Position numbers and translations under genes: made by a program | DNA from: Sipunculus nudus | Taxonomy: Eukaryota > Annelida > Sipuncula > Golfingiida > Sipunculidae | DNA: 64,000 bases | Assembly (NCBI GenBank): GCA_026874595.1 | Contig: CM049309.1 | Coordinates: 27,965,033 to 28,029,032, forward strand | Direction of reading: 5' to 3' | The notes under the pieces: model-generated | What the model was told of the DNA's origin: nothing | The model's database searches: none | The model's input: only the letters and a program-made list of their open reading frames with translations | Shown: positions 23,264 to 35,329 of the stretch, in pieces | How positions within the stretch are numbered: the stretch's first letter is position 1 | Layout of the letters: each line of letters starts with the position of its first letter

Positions 23264-24572
23264 AAAACAAGGCATACAGGTCTAATGCGAACCTGTACAA
23301 AGTTTGGGAGTATGAATGGAGGTTTATTTTTAAAATTTAATATTGATCCTCTTATGTCCTGCATATCTACCTTCGTCATTATGATTTCAGCAAAATGGAC
23401 GTTTCGGACCTGCATTTTTCGGCCTAGGACATTTTAAAACTAGGATGTATCAGTCAGGATATTTCGGATATGTTTTCTTTTTTTTTTTGCGAGGGATGAT
23501 TATTGGGACGGATGAACGCGCAATTTGGCAGCATGGTTTCGGAGAAGAACATTTAAAATGTTTAGCCAAGAAATAAGCAAATCCCAATAGAATTTTTTAG
23601 ATGACTAATTTTTTTGCAAAAAAAAAAAAAAAAAATGGTGATGCTAGCTCCTCCCCTTTTTGAGATAGCTATGACGCACGACGGATGACGGCACACCATC
23701 GCATAAGCTCACAGATTTGCTATAAATGCAAACCAAGTTTTTTTTTCAAAAAGTTGAAAGATATAGTTCCACTAGTTCTAATCTGGGCAATCTGCGTATA
23801 GACGATGTGTCTAGAGGTGTAGACTCATTTTCTAGACACCAGACAGAGCCAGGTCAGTTGCCATGGTGATGTCGGGACCTCACCTGGTTGAACTGAGTGA
23901 CCTCCTGACATGGCATATTGAAACTTGGCATGTCAAATCTGTTTTCAAACACTGAAAGCCTTTTCCAATTGGCTACACTGGCAAAAGCTGCATTTACCCA
24001 CTCTATTCTTATAAAACTGACAGAACCCTACCATTGAATAATTCTTGTAAAGTTTAAACCAATCAGCTTGACAGTTTAATCATAAAACTGTATAGGCTAG
24101 AAGAGTCTAAAATTACATTTTTGCTTGTAAAAAAAGGTCTGTTAGTGGCGCCACCAATACCTCAATTTAAGATATGACTTATGTGAAAAAAAAACATTTG
24201 CATAAAATTTGGTGATGCTAGCTCCAGAAGTTTCTGAGATCATTTTGATTTTAGTGTGCGTTTTTGGACAGATGACTAAGTTTAACCTCCTGTAACTCGG
24301 CCAAAAATCTCCGAACTGGAACCATTCAAACAAACTTGAGAGAGATTGTTCCAGGAATAATTTCTGTTAAATATTGGACAATTTGCTTGGACAGTTTCGG
24401 AGTAGATAATTTTAAATCTCTTTTAGCGTTTTCTCTTTAAAATCTAAGAAAATACAGTTAGAAAAAAAAATTAAACAAAAAAGCTATACTTAACGTACAT
24501 ACGCACACGACACAAGACGCACTGATACACGACGGCGGATCATCGCATAAGCTCGCAGGCTGGCTAAAAATT
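23264..24572 (-). mobile_element. Family B copies on the minus strand, two 5' starts
   Basis: The left end (23264-23300) is the reverse complement of the B 3' terminus, with a mutated hairpin. A B-type 5' start lies at about 23722 and another at about 24572. 23264-23722 thus looks like a ~460-bp minimal B made of only the two ends. 23723-24572 corresponds to the first 950 bp of the 14.6-kb copy, including the tctagacacc block. The outer copy's remainder is not seen to the left of 23264. Confidence 0.65.
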
Positions 24573-24708
24573 TTTATTTTCAAATGAACATAAGCTAAAT
24601 CTGACAAGTATACATGTATATTGTACTCACTGTGTAAAATATTAATATTTTGGCCTCTTATCGTTAATAATGCAATCATGAAAAAAAATTATGTGCTTAA
24701 AATAAGTT

Positions 24709-24713
<5 letters not shown>

Positions 24714-24752
<39 letters not shown>

Positions 24753-24775
24753 AAGAAAGACCGGGGGGGGGGGGA
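24714..24775 (+). repeat. (GA)n microsatellite and G run
   Basis: A GA dinucleotide run at about 24714-24748 grades into gaaa repeats and then a G run at about 24763-24774. Confidence 0.95.
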
Positions 24776-25235
24776 GTATTAAACAATGCTTATAGGAAAA
24801 GAGTTGATTAAACAAAGAAGATGGACAGATGGCACTGGTCCCTTTATGTCACATACTGCTGAGGCAAGAACATAATATGTTTCAATTATGTTCCTTTTTA
24901 TTACACTGATTTTTTTTCTCATTTAATAAATCCTTATATATTTGCTATAAAACTAATAAGCCAGTCCACAGGTGCAGGTGCTTATTGGCATGGGGAAGGG
25001 GGTATCAATGGTGAGAGGTGAAATTTAAGGCAACAGTACTTACGGGAGGAAATGTTTATTCATAATTGTAACAAATTAAAAAAAAGACAGAGAAGTGGAA
25101 AAACAAAGCCAATCACTTTATTTTATCTTATGCTTAGGCAGGAAAATAATGAAAAAATATTTGCATAAGATCCTCATTCTTTTCATCACATCAATCTTTT
25201 TTTTCAAGTTTATAAATATTATACATTTGCAATAT

Positions 25236-25294
<59 letters not shown>

Positions 25295-25990
25295 GAATAT
25301 ATAAGTTGATTTACAATTCTTAAAAGCATCTTCATTTATCCCAAATTTTGTCCAAAAACAACACATTATACATTCACATGTATTAATTTTTTACCACTAA
25401 TAATATATATTTTTATAAATTTGCAAAACAATAAATATCTGAAAATTTAACTTGATTCAGAATTTACAATTTTAAATTGCACCTTCATGAATCCATAATT
25501 TGGCTCAATATAATATATTATCAAATTACGTATCCTGTTGGGTTTAATTTTATTTAATTTGTCAAAATTATTGAAAAAGGAATAAATTTATTTAGAGTAT
25601 TTCATTACCAAGTGAAAAGAACTTTACATTTCAATGTAATTTCTGTGCCAATTAAGGAAGTTATTCAAACGATAGGTTTCACATTACATTTGGACCCGGG
25701 GGGGGGGGGGGGGGTGGTATGAAAATTAATGTACACTTGTTACAGCAGGGGATGTCCCAAGTGACCCATTACGAATCAGGTAATCAGGGAGAGGTGCATT
25801 GAATGCCCTCCAGTGACCAGAGTGGGCTGCATGACAATGCAATGGATACAATAAGAGCCTCTAAAAATATTTCAATAATTAGCTTAATTTTGCCATTACA
25901 CACTTAAGAGAGTCTTTCTTGCAAACCCTTCGTATGGCTGCGTGGCAGCACAACATTAACCAAGTTGGAACGATCATGTTAGTTAAGCTT
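24776..25990 (-). mobile_element. Family A internal fragment (minus strand)
   Basis: Parallel to 35330-36420 plus 45686-46040: shared blocks include gctgaggcaagaa, ggcaggaaaataatga, tttgcaaaacaataaatat, a G17 run (25698-25714) and ttacagcaggggatgtccc. It also contains a TA run at 25237-25291. Together with 45.7 kb it supplies the uninterrupted version of the sequence split by the LTR element. Confidence 0.65.
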
Positions 25991-27400
25991 GATTGAGCGC
26001 GGTTTGCTTCTGGATTGGCGTACAAAACTGTGTCCGATCTAGAGCACGGGAGGTATAGGGCTATTTCCGATGTGTATATTTTAACGCAGCTCCCCCCCCC
26101 CCTTTATTTATAACGTATTATGCAAATTAAATTTATTTGATAATAGCCAGTTATTCTGTAATGATTGACCACTTACTTTTGAAAACATTCAAAATAATAT
26201 CAGCGAGGTTTGTAATATTCTCCACGAGTTGTCCGAAAATGTCCGGCTTTTTTATGGTCCTGCCGAGATCAGTTTCGGAATCAACCTCCACGGAGGGTCA
26301 CGGACTATAGCGACATTCTTGACATCGCGTAGATAAATCCTCTACAGGCAGTCCTAAAGCCGAAGGCGGAAAAGGCCGACCTATTTAAATCTCTTCGTTA
26401 AAATGGCTGCGAACATGTGACTACGAGGTTTTGATTTTGAAAATTCAGAATGAAATAAGCTAATTTGGATATCCGATCGCCATATACCTATGCTTGCAGC
26501 ATCGCATTTGTGAGCACTGGAGTTGTTGCACATGCACGGACTATTTCCCGCTATGAAACCACATGAATGAAACTACACTCGCATGCGCGTAGTATACTAT
26601 GAATCTCTGATTGGCCCTCTTTCTTGGGTTGCTGGGCGATCGCAGCTAATCGCATGGAAGCCCGGTAGGTCGTCTTATGTAAATAAACTCTTTAATCAAA
26701 TATACACACAATGAAAATGCTAAAAATAGCGATAGGCACCTGTGTTATTTGTGGCCAATGCCGCGTTATACCGCTATTCTAAGGGCTCCGAATCGTTTGA
26801 TGCCAAAAAAAAAAAAATTCTTAAATGATGTTCATAAGTATATACCTACGTTTGATATATTTGTTTGTTATTTTTCCTTGCATTTGTTTACATTACTGAG
26901 GGGTAAACTTTTAAATAATGCGTTTCTGAGTTTTTTTTTCGATGATTGACAACAGATAGATCCTATCTTAAAGATGATTTAAGTGATATTTTAAAGAAAA
27001 AGACTTTGCTTATTTTTCTTGATTTCTGACTGGGTGGCCCTGATGAACCCTGATATTGCTAACATGTGCGTTTGTAATTCGAATTATATATTACATGGCT
27101 ATTTTTATTTGCCTGAACTTTCCTTTACTTGTTGTTACTTTCTACTGCCACTGACCATATAACATACTTCAAAAGTAATAGTTTAATTTGCAACAAGTGT
27201 CCTATACCGGTTATTATAAACTTACAAGTTGTTTAAGTAAGAAAAATAGATTGATTGGTTTTACAAAAATGTTTTAATGGACTGATAAGTTTACAAAAAT
27301 GTTTAAATTGATAAAAGTTTAAACAGAAAAAATCTTGATTTTAAAGAAAAGTTTTTTACTGGCCCATCAAGAAAATAATGAGGATATCCTGTAGATACTG
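25991..27400. other. Unassigned, partly CpG-rich stretch
   Basis: 26200-26700 is less AT-rich, has several CpGs and a ctgattggcc CCAAT-type word (26607-26617). An aaaatggctgcgaacatgtga context (26399-26419) would encode only a few codons. It is not repeated in the window. It might be a promoter or 5' exon region, but no reading frame supports a gene. 26950-27400 shows nothing. Confidence 0.3.
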
Positions 27401-27988
27401 AGAATACTTTATTTGCACTAGACATTGTAAAAGGGCACATATAGTTCCTATCTATTCATGTCATCATTTGCAAAATTTATCAGGAAAAAATGGCGGTTTT
27501 TATATCTTTAAAGTTTGAATTATATTTTTTTTTAAATTTTTTTCTTCTCCTTCCCATCACTGTTCATTTCTTTGCTCGAGATACTTTTTATTAAATATGT
27601 AAGGCCTTATAATTAAGTAAGTGCTCACAACTTCAAGAAATTACACAATACTGACTAATTTCTGGTATGTACATGGCAAATATACAGAGGAATATTTATA
27701 TCAAATATGATCAATATCAGATCAGAAGTTTTGATGATCTTGAAAGTTTAGAACTGGTTTTAAATGGAAAATTTAATTTTTACCTAAATATTCAAAAGGA
27801 ACGAAGCTGAGCGACCCAATTTTCGGTATGGTAGGGTTTTTTGGGGGACATCTTACCATATGCGGCATTTTGGATTCATATGTCCAACGGTTATAAAAAA
27901 ATAACCTACTAACGGACGGACGCCCGGACGACGGACAATGGACATGGCTATAGCTCAGATGACTTTTAGTCAGCTGAGCTCAACATAT
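27400..27988 (-). mobile_element. Family A 5' part (minus strand)
   Basis: Reverse complement of the A 5' segment: ctatagctcagatgactt and agtcagctgagct at 27948-27980, an acggacggacgcccgg tract, then the gacatctta and accgttgg-like blocks shared with 37420-37520 and 55080-55170. Confidence 0.75.
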
Positions 27989-28772
27989 AATTATGCCTAG
28001 ACTGAATGGGAAATTTTCAAAGCAAATAAATCACTCTGAACATAATATTAAGGACTTCATACTTTATTGGTGGTTCACCAGAATGTTAATTACAAACATT
28101 ATTTAGAATTACAAAATAACATGGATAATATACATCTGAAACTTGAAAGTACTATATCTACCAAGGGATTATTCTATGTGCCACAACTCATCTGAAAATT
28201 GTTTTTTTTTCTTTTAACAAGACATTAACCATTCATCAATTTAGGCTCCACTTTGACCTTTTTAAACTTAACAGCACATAAATAATCCTTCTTTTGCAAA
28301 AAAAGGGATTCTTGAAAGATAGAATAATTCCTGGTATCAATAAATCTTCCATAAAAAGATTCGAATTATTTGTTCGTAAAATCTGAGTTTCTGGTGTCAC
28401 TTTCACCTATTCCAACTTGCGCTATCCTTTGAATCCATATCATGAAGGCATAAATGAAATAAATTTTGTATTAAACTCATCAACTGTTTAGAACATAGGA
28501 TCCAGATCCATTGTTATTTTGCTTGCCTCGACATTCCTTGCAGTGTTCTCCAAAATGACAATATGTATGGGCTTGAATAGGAAGTTGGGTTGAGTTAATT
28601 CTCTCCAGGGTGTTTTTTTTTCATGTGTGTTTTCCCATATATCTAAAGCAGAAAACTTTGTTTTAATATTTTTAAATACTTGACTTACAATAGGAACTTG
28701 AAAAAAATAACATTTAAAAAAATTAATTCAACTTTGAATATTATTCATAAAAAAAAATCCATTTTAATACTA

Positions 28773-29863
28773 TTAAGGGCCAATTGCGATATTTCTGTAC
28801 ATTTATGTCCCACCCGTAACACCAAAATTTATTGTAATAGAAATCTTAATTATTTATCTTTTATACATGTACATAATCTGATATAATTATCTCAGAAATC
28901 TCCCAGCTCCCACATTCCTCTATGGTTAGATAATGATAAATCAATATTACAAAGTCATTATAATCTGTCCCGCCCGTAACACACACAATGTTCCACCTTG
29001 CTGGTCCCAGGTTTTACTTGATGTGAACTTTTTTCATCTTGCATGTACCTGAGGCAATGAGACATCTGATAGGTAGAATAAGTTCAGCTCAATAGTCTTA
29101 CTATTAAATATTTAGATAAAAAGTGTTATGGGTGGGACAAAATTATGAATCTTTGATATGCTGTATAATAAATTCAGAGGAAAGACATTCAAATCAGGCA
29201 TGACAAACAGTTCAGGTTTGTGCTTTTCTGCAGAAAAGTTAAAGGTCTATCTTGTCTCTGATTTCACAGTGCTATTTCACTGTTACGGGTGGGACAGTTA
29301 TGATTGACAGTATCAACCTTTTTGGATGAAACACTTGATTCTGATTTGTTAGAGTTACATGTACCCCAGACACATAAAATATTAATCTCACTGCTATTCT
29401 GGTCAATGTAACACAAAATGCAGTTCTTGGTAAATAATCATGACCATTGCAGCACAACCTTTAACAGGTGGGACAAAAAAAAAATTATTTTGACCAAGAC
29501 ATCATAATAGATACCAAAATCGAAGATTTGGATTTCTGTATCCAAACTACTTCTTCATGTAAACTTTCAACCCTACTACACTTTTTAAATTCATTTAGCG
29601 GCATGTATGCAGCTGATTATTAAGGTCTGCATGGTCATAAAATTTAAGGGGTGAACTGTAGACATGTTACGGGTGAGACAAAATGGCCCATAATTTGCTG
29701 CAACTGGATAGTAACACCTTTTCTATCACACTAAAAAGTGATGGATGTTACTGTCTGTATCATCTGTGTTATTCTTAATTAGTAACTGCCTGACAAACGG
29801 CCTTTTTTTCTTTCTCTAACCTCAGACACTGTCATGTACAGATTTAGCGCAATTGGCCCTTAA
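28773..29863. mobile_element. TTAA-flanked 1.09-kb non-autonomous DNA element
   Basis: The ends are inverted repeats: TTAAGGGCCAATTGCGATA on the left and its counterpart ...tagcgcaattggcccttaa on the right, with TCTGTACAT also inverted further in (about 28 bp, few mismatches). TTAA flanks both ends, as with piggyBac-type insertion. Inside are six copies of GTTACGGGTGGGACA or its complement: 28807 and 28966 in one orientation, and 29125, 29282, 29463 and 29666 in the other. No transposase frame. The terminal GGGCC is not the usual piggyBac CCY start, so the superfamily is open. Confidence 0.7.
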
Positions 29864-29869
29864 ACGATG

Positions 29870-30339
29870 TGGACTAAATTTTCCCAGTTGTCTGTGAATC
29901 TAAAAAAAAACACAAACCATAACATGCATACTATACAAAGACACATGATATCAGGTGTCAGATTTACTAGAATTCTCTGCATGAACTTCTCTAAACCAAA
30001 CTATTTTCAAAATATATTAATAATATAAAATAATTTAATTAGCATATTGACTTTTTTATTATAGGGAACTTAATATGAAACTTCCTATTACTGTAGGAAA
30101 AAAAAAAATCAAAGAAACTGAAACCCTAATGGATAAATTTTTGGAAATTTGGTCATGACGTTACACATTCTGATTAATAACCAGCCCAATATAGGTAAAA
30201 ACCTTTAAAAATGTGTAAATAATACATGAAAAGGCATGATATATAGAGTAAAAAAGGCAACATGACATGCAGCCAATAGGTACATCTGCAAAAAAAAGAG
30301 CATTTACATATACTTCTATATACTTACAGTTACAGTGAC
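29870..30339. other. AT-rich, nothing recognised
   Basis: No frame, RNA or repeat structure that I can support. Confidence 0.5.
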
Positions 30340-30753
30340 CAGGGGCGTAGCCAGGATTGAAGGAGGGGAGGGGGCCGAAATATTTGTATTATAACTTATT
30401 TATATTGTTATTTTCTTTATATGGTTTGCTAATTGCAAAGCTAAGAGAAAACAATCCTGCTATTTGATGATAATCAAGTACTAAATATATGATTGCCAAA
30501 CTAATACTTTGACATGACTTCTATAGAAAAACCACGATAGGTTTTTGAGATATGTGTTGCATATGAAATATTTACAGACTCGGGTGGATAGACAAACCAT
30601 ATAAAAAATAACTATAAATAAGTATATGAAATTTTACAAAATTCAGCTGAGCGCCGGGGCCCATGGGTCCCATTTTTATTGATTCGTCTTGCATAACTGA
30701 TATTTCTAACTGGAATTAAACATTAATATGCTGTTTGGAATTATTATGAGGTG

Positions 30754-30812
<59 letters not shown>

Positions 30813-30871
30813 CATTGCCTTGGTCAAATATTTCGGCCCCCTCCCCTCCTTCAATCCTGGCTACGCCCCTT
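30340..30871. mobile_element. MITE-like element with perfect 46-bp terminal inverted repeats
   Basis: 30341-30386 and 30825-30870 are exact reverse complements and start aggggcgtagccaggattg. CAGGGGCG-type ends are typical of hAT non-autonomous elements. No 8-bp target duplication is visible. The interior contains a variant family A 3' end (30643-30675, gcccatgggtcccattttt) and a TA run (about 30760-30811), so another repeat has inserted inside. Confidence 0.75.
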
Positions 30872-31289
30872 AATACGGAATGTGACTTATGTGAGAAAAG
30901 TGCACTTTGCCTTGTAATCGAATCTGAAACAGTACAAAGATACCGCATGTAGAAAAGAAATAACAAAATTAAATATTTAAGAATGCACCTAAAAAATGAA
31001 GTGAAGATTACAATAAAATATACATGCTTAGTTTATAAGAATGGATTTTAGTAATACTCTGTAAGATACTACATTGCACAAAAATGTTTGACATTAAGTA
31101 TAAAAATTCATAAATAAATCAGACAATCCATCAACCTGGGACCTAAACCTTTTCATTTAAATAGACCTTTAAGATATGCCCGCCATCTTAAGGAGACATG
31201 CATTTGAGTTATGGTTATTTTAATCTGGCATTTAATTGCATATAAAAAGTTAAGGATTTCAAAATTCATTTAAAAAATGCAAAAACAAA

Positions 31290-32275
31290 TAAACATTAAG
31301 AATTCATTAAAAACCAAAAAGGAACCATGTCTGAACAAAACCTAATCAGCTCTTGAGACCCATATGGTGCACCTGCTTCTATAATTAAAAGTAGATCATA
31401 GTAAAACTTTTTGAGAAATAGTGTCACATGTGAAATAAAAAAAAAATGAATAAAAGAATTCATAAAAATAAAATCATTCCAATGTGACCAAAACCTAATA
31501 GAGTCGAGAGCCATAAAATCCATCCGCTACCATAATTAATAAGAACTAGAACCGATAAAATACTTTTGAGATATGGCGTCGCACATGAAATGTAAAAATT
31601 TTGTATAAATAAATTTATGATGTCACGAAGACAATTAAATGAGGGGAAAATCCTGGGCCGATCCGGGAGTCGAACCCAGGTCGGTGGCGTCCCAATCGCT
31701 TCGCTAGCTAAGCAAGCTTCACTAGCGAGACAGTTCAGTCCGCTTTTATGGCACCCCATAACACACCCCCTCTTAAGAGCGTTCTGCTATCAGAACAAGA
31801 CTAATTATCCCAGGAGTCACCCTTTGGTGAGCTTATTCCCTGGGCCACACAAAGTTTACCGTCACGTTAGACGAGCCCTCATTTATTACGAAGACAATTA
31901 AATGAGGGGAAAATCCTGGGCCGACCCGGTAGTCTAACCCAGGTGGGTGGCGCAGAAGTCCGGCGTCCCAACCGCTTCGCTAGCAAAGCAAGATTCACTA
32001 GCGAGACAGTTCGGTCCGCTTTTATGGCACCCCATAACAATGAAAAATCCAATTATCATTCAAGTGTGACCAAAACCTTATCACCCTATCAGCTCTGGAG
32101 ACCCATAAGATGCACCTTCTACCATAATTAGAAGTCGATCTGGGTAAAATTTTCGAGATATCGCGTCGCATTACAATTGTTTACGGACGGATGGACAGAG
32201 AGACGGACGGGCTTATCACAATACCCCCCCCCCCCCCCCGATCCCCACTTCGCTTAAGCGGGGGATCAATTGTAA
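31290..32275 (-). mobile_element. Family F repeat with ~160-bp tandem units
   Basis: Read on the minus strand it begins near 32268 with a hairpin-forming tgatcccccgcttaagcg, aagtggggatc and a G16 run, then a gtccgtctctctgtccatcc stretch. Three tandem units follow (32036-32175, 31455-31592 and 31295-31430), with shared words around cataagatgcacc, ctaccataatta and gagatatcgcgtcgca. The second and third units are separated by the SINE-like pair. The 3' end is not identified. Confidence 0.6.
31625..32038 (-). mobile_element. tRNA-derived SINE-like tandem pair
   Basis: acgaagacaattaaatgagg starts at 31625 and 31888 (263 bp apart), and each block runs to tttatggcaccccataac (31762 and 32038). On the minus strand the first block has a perfect RNA polymerase III B box, GGTTCGACTCC (31676-31666), and a plausible A box, TAGCTAGCGAAGCG, about 35 bp upstream. 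The second block's B box is mutated (ggttagactacc). The pair sits inside the family F array. No tRNA cloverleaf is preserved, so I do not call a tRNA gene. Confidence 0.6.
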
Positions 32276-32335
32276 AACAAGGGGTAAAAACTGATGCAAT
32301 AAAAATGAGGATCTAATGAACATTTGTTCATTGTT

Positions 32336-33077
32336 TTCCTGCCTCAGCAGAATGGGAAATAAGCCTTTGTTTGTCCTGTATGTATATGCAGAGTTGTAAT
32401 TCCCACCATTCTCCCTTCCCTGCCATTGATTCCTTACATCTGTTCATGGTGACATTAGTTTTGTTGCAAATGTGTAAATTTTATTGTTTTTTTTTAATAA
32501 GTATTAGAAAACATAAAGATATAATTGAAATATATTCTTGCTTCAGAAGAATGGGACATAAAGTGATCAGCTCTGTGAATCATGTGAATATCCTGTATGT
32601 ATATACAGAGATGTTGTAACCCCATCAGTTCCCCCCCCCCCCCCCCGCCACCAAAACCACAAAGCCCTTACACCTGTGGACTGGGGATATCAGTTATATT
32701 GCAACTGTTTACTTTTATAAATAAAGTATATATCTATTTAATAATTTATTTAAAAAGAAACAGTTCTTATTGAACAAGTGTGTTAACTGCTGAACTGTCA
32801 ACAATTTATCAAAAAGCCAGCCAATGATTATGGTAACAATATCTATCTCATATTCACAAACTGCTCACATTCTTCAGTTTCAGCATAGGAAACACATGGT
32901 CAGGTCACAAAATATCATTTGCAACAGTTTCTTACTCATCAATACTAACCAGTTATATCAACCAACCATAGTCTATATTAAGTCTTCCTCTCAGACTTAC
33001 CTCCTTTTGATTTTAGTTTAGATTTTTATCCTCAAGGTCAACTTCAGCTGAGCACAGTGACCCATGGGTCCCTTGTT
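32336..33077 (+). mobile_element. Family A 3' part with intact terminus
   Basis: Matches 4090-4745 and 18213-18720, with a C16 run at 32631-32646 in the same place as the C21 run at 4375. It ends at 33043-33077 with CAGCTGAGC, GACCCATGGGTC and CCTTGTTT. 33080-33580 beyond it holds nothing I recognise. Confidence 0.75.
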
Positions 33078-33582
33078 TAAGGATGGCCTAAAGTGTTTGT
33101 TAAAGTGAATGTCCAAACAAAAATAATTAAAAGAGACAAGGAAAACCAAGCTGATATCTTATTCAATCAAAGAATAAAAGGCAATAGCAATCGTAGGTTA
33201 AGTGAATAAAAATATCGAAATTTTGACAGTTTTAAGGGTTAGGGGTAAATATTAGTATCTGCCACTGATGACAAACGCATTTAACTGCCACATATGACAC
33301 CCACTCAAAAAGCCCTGGGTCTTGCCTATATATTGAGTTCAAATTTGTTATGATATCTTTTGTATTCATGAAGGTATTAGCTAAATACTGTGGAAAAGTT
33401 GATGCAGATTAATGTTTAATTTTTTATGCAGGGTCACTACATTCAATAGCGGATAACTATGACTAAGCTACCACTCTGGATCAGTTATCATACCAAAATC
33501 ACACCTATAGACATAGACCTTTAAGAAAAACCTACTTAAGTGTTGCCACCCTAGGTGGTACCAATATGATCTCTTGGCCCAT

Positions 33583-35254
33583 GGACTAAAGTAAGCATAC
33601 TGACATAGTAATCTCAGAAATGACAGAAGCTAGCATTACCAGGTTTGTGCAAATGTTGGTCACATGACTCATGTTTGAAGTTGCAAATTTCGTGGTGCCG
33701 CCTACATTGGCCTGTTTTTTTATGGGTGAACAACCTTATAATTTTAGCCTCTTTCAGCTTAAAATGTTTATGATGAAACTGTCAAGTTGAATCGTTCAAT
33801 TTTTCAAAGAATATTCCTAGGACACGGTTATTTCAATCATATCAGAAAAGCTTAAGTTGGTCTTATGGCCATTATTATGTCTATTTCAAACTGAGGACTG
33901 CAAAACTGTTCTTCTACAAAATAATTGTTTCAACTTCTGTAACACTGCACAAAAAATATTCATAGGTGGCCTTTGTTCAAGTTTACTTGAATGATGTTTG
34001 GCAGAATAATTGGACCTTTAACAATGAAAGAACTGCATCTTTTGTTATTCTAGATATTTTGATAACAAGTTTATGAATATGTTAGCTTGAAAAACAGCAT
34101 TTTAGCCAGTTTTCCAGTATGTGTAAACAGATTTACCAATAGGCCAAGAATGTGTCTGTATCTTTAAATAGGTTGAGAAACTGCCAACTGTTTCAGATTT
34201 GGCAACAGATCAAGAGTTTATTCAGCGCTGCCAGATATAGGTCAGCAGCTCAATCAGTGCAGCCAAGCACAAGGCATGTGATCACCTCATGCGTGACATG
34301 TGAACACCTCATTGGCACCATGTGATCACCTCATGGGTGTCATGCCCCTCAGGGCTGCATGTTAATCCAATCTGTGAGCTTATGCAATGGTGTGGCTACT
34401 ATTTCAGATTTGGCAACAGGCCAAAGGTCAGTCTGGTTCTATTTATAGCTTTGGCAGATTGCCCACTGTATGTGATTAGGCAACAGGTCAAGAGTTCACT
34501 CAGTGCAGCCAGGTATAGGTCAGTAGTTCACTCAATGCAGTAGCTGCATTCTATTTATAGCGTTGGCAGACTGCCCACTGCATCAGATATGGCACCAAAG
34601 TTCAGCCAAGATCTATTTATAGCTTTGGCAGACTGCCAACTGTGTCAGATTATGCAACAGGTCAAGAGTTCACTCAGTGCAGCCAGGTACAGGTCAAAAG
34701 TTCACTCAGTCTAGCCAGGTGCAGGTCATGAGTTCACTCAGTGCAGCAGCCTGAGGCAGCAAATTTGTCACAGTTCACTCGGGGCAACTGCCGTTCTCAC
34801 CTTAGCCTGGTCAGCCCCATGCATCAGACTCAAGGTAAGTTTGATGTATGGCCCTGATAATTTGACCTGTCTATTTGTCTTTGATGGCTTTCTCGTTCAC
34901 AAGACAGGTGTCGCCACCTTCAATGACTTTTTTGCACAGTGTATGTGCCTGCTTATTTCTACAGAGGAATTTGATATATCAGCCTGAAATTGGGCATATT
35001 TATTCATATCGAATAGCTTTGCCCTATACAAAACTGGTGGTGCCAACTACAATCATTTTTGTGTTGTGTTGTGTGCACCTATGCCAGAATTTCAGCAGTG
35101 ATGTTTGTGTAATGTCTTCTTGTTCAAAATCATTAGTACTTGCATTGTTCATATACATGTTACACATGTACTTGAAAAGGAATGGTCCAGCATTGAATTA
35201 TTCTAACTGGTGTATATCTGATTGCACAGGTTCGCATTAGGCCTGTAGGCCTTA

Positions 35255-35255
<1 letters not shown>
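33583..35255 (+). mobile_element. Family B, 5'-truncated copy
   Basis: Parallels 1670-2400, 16817-18210 and 59260-60240. It includes the uninterrupted cttctacaaaataattgttt junction (33912-33931) and ends at 35224-35255 with CACAGGTTCGC, AGGCCTGTAGGCCT and TATTTT. A TA run (35258-35302) follows. Confidence 0.75.
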
Positions 35256-35306
<51 letters not shown>

Positions 35307-35329
35307 CATGTATTTTTTATTTTATAAAA

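Noticed and set aside
25095-25366. Frames on both strands across the TA run
   Set aside because: IYIYIY translation of a TA microsatellite with AT-rich flanks.
19645-27988. A single 8.3-kb autonomous family A element on the minus strand
   Set aside because: The two ends are oriented correctly, but the interior is a patchwork of other repeats and no Rep, helicase or endonuclease frame is visible, so one continuous autonomous element is not supported.
31640-31740. Possible tRNA gene on the minus strand (A and B boxes)
   Set aside because: No cloverleaf can be drawn, and the block is tandemly repeated with a mutated second copy, so a SINE head fits better.
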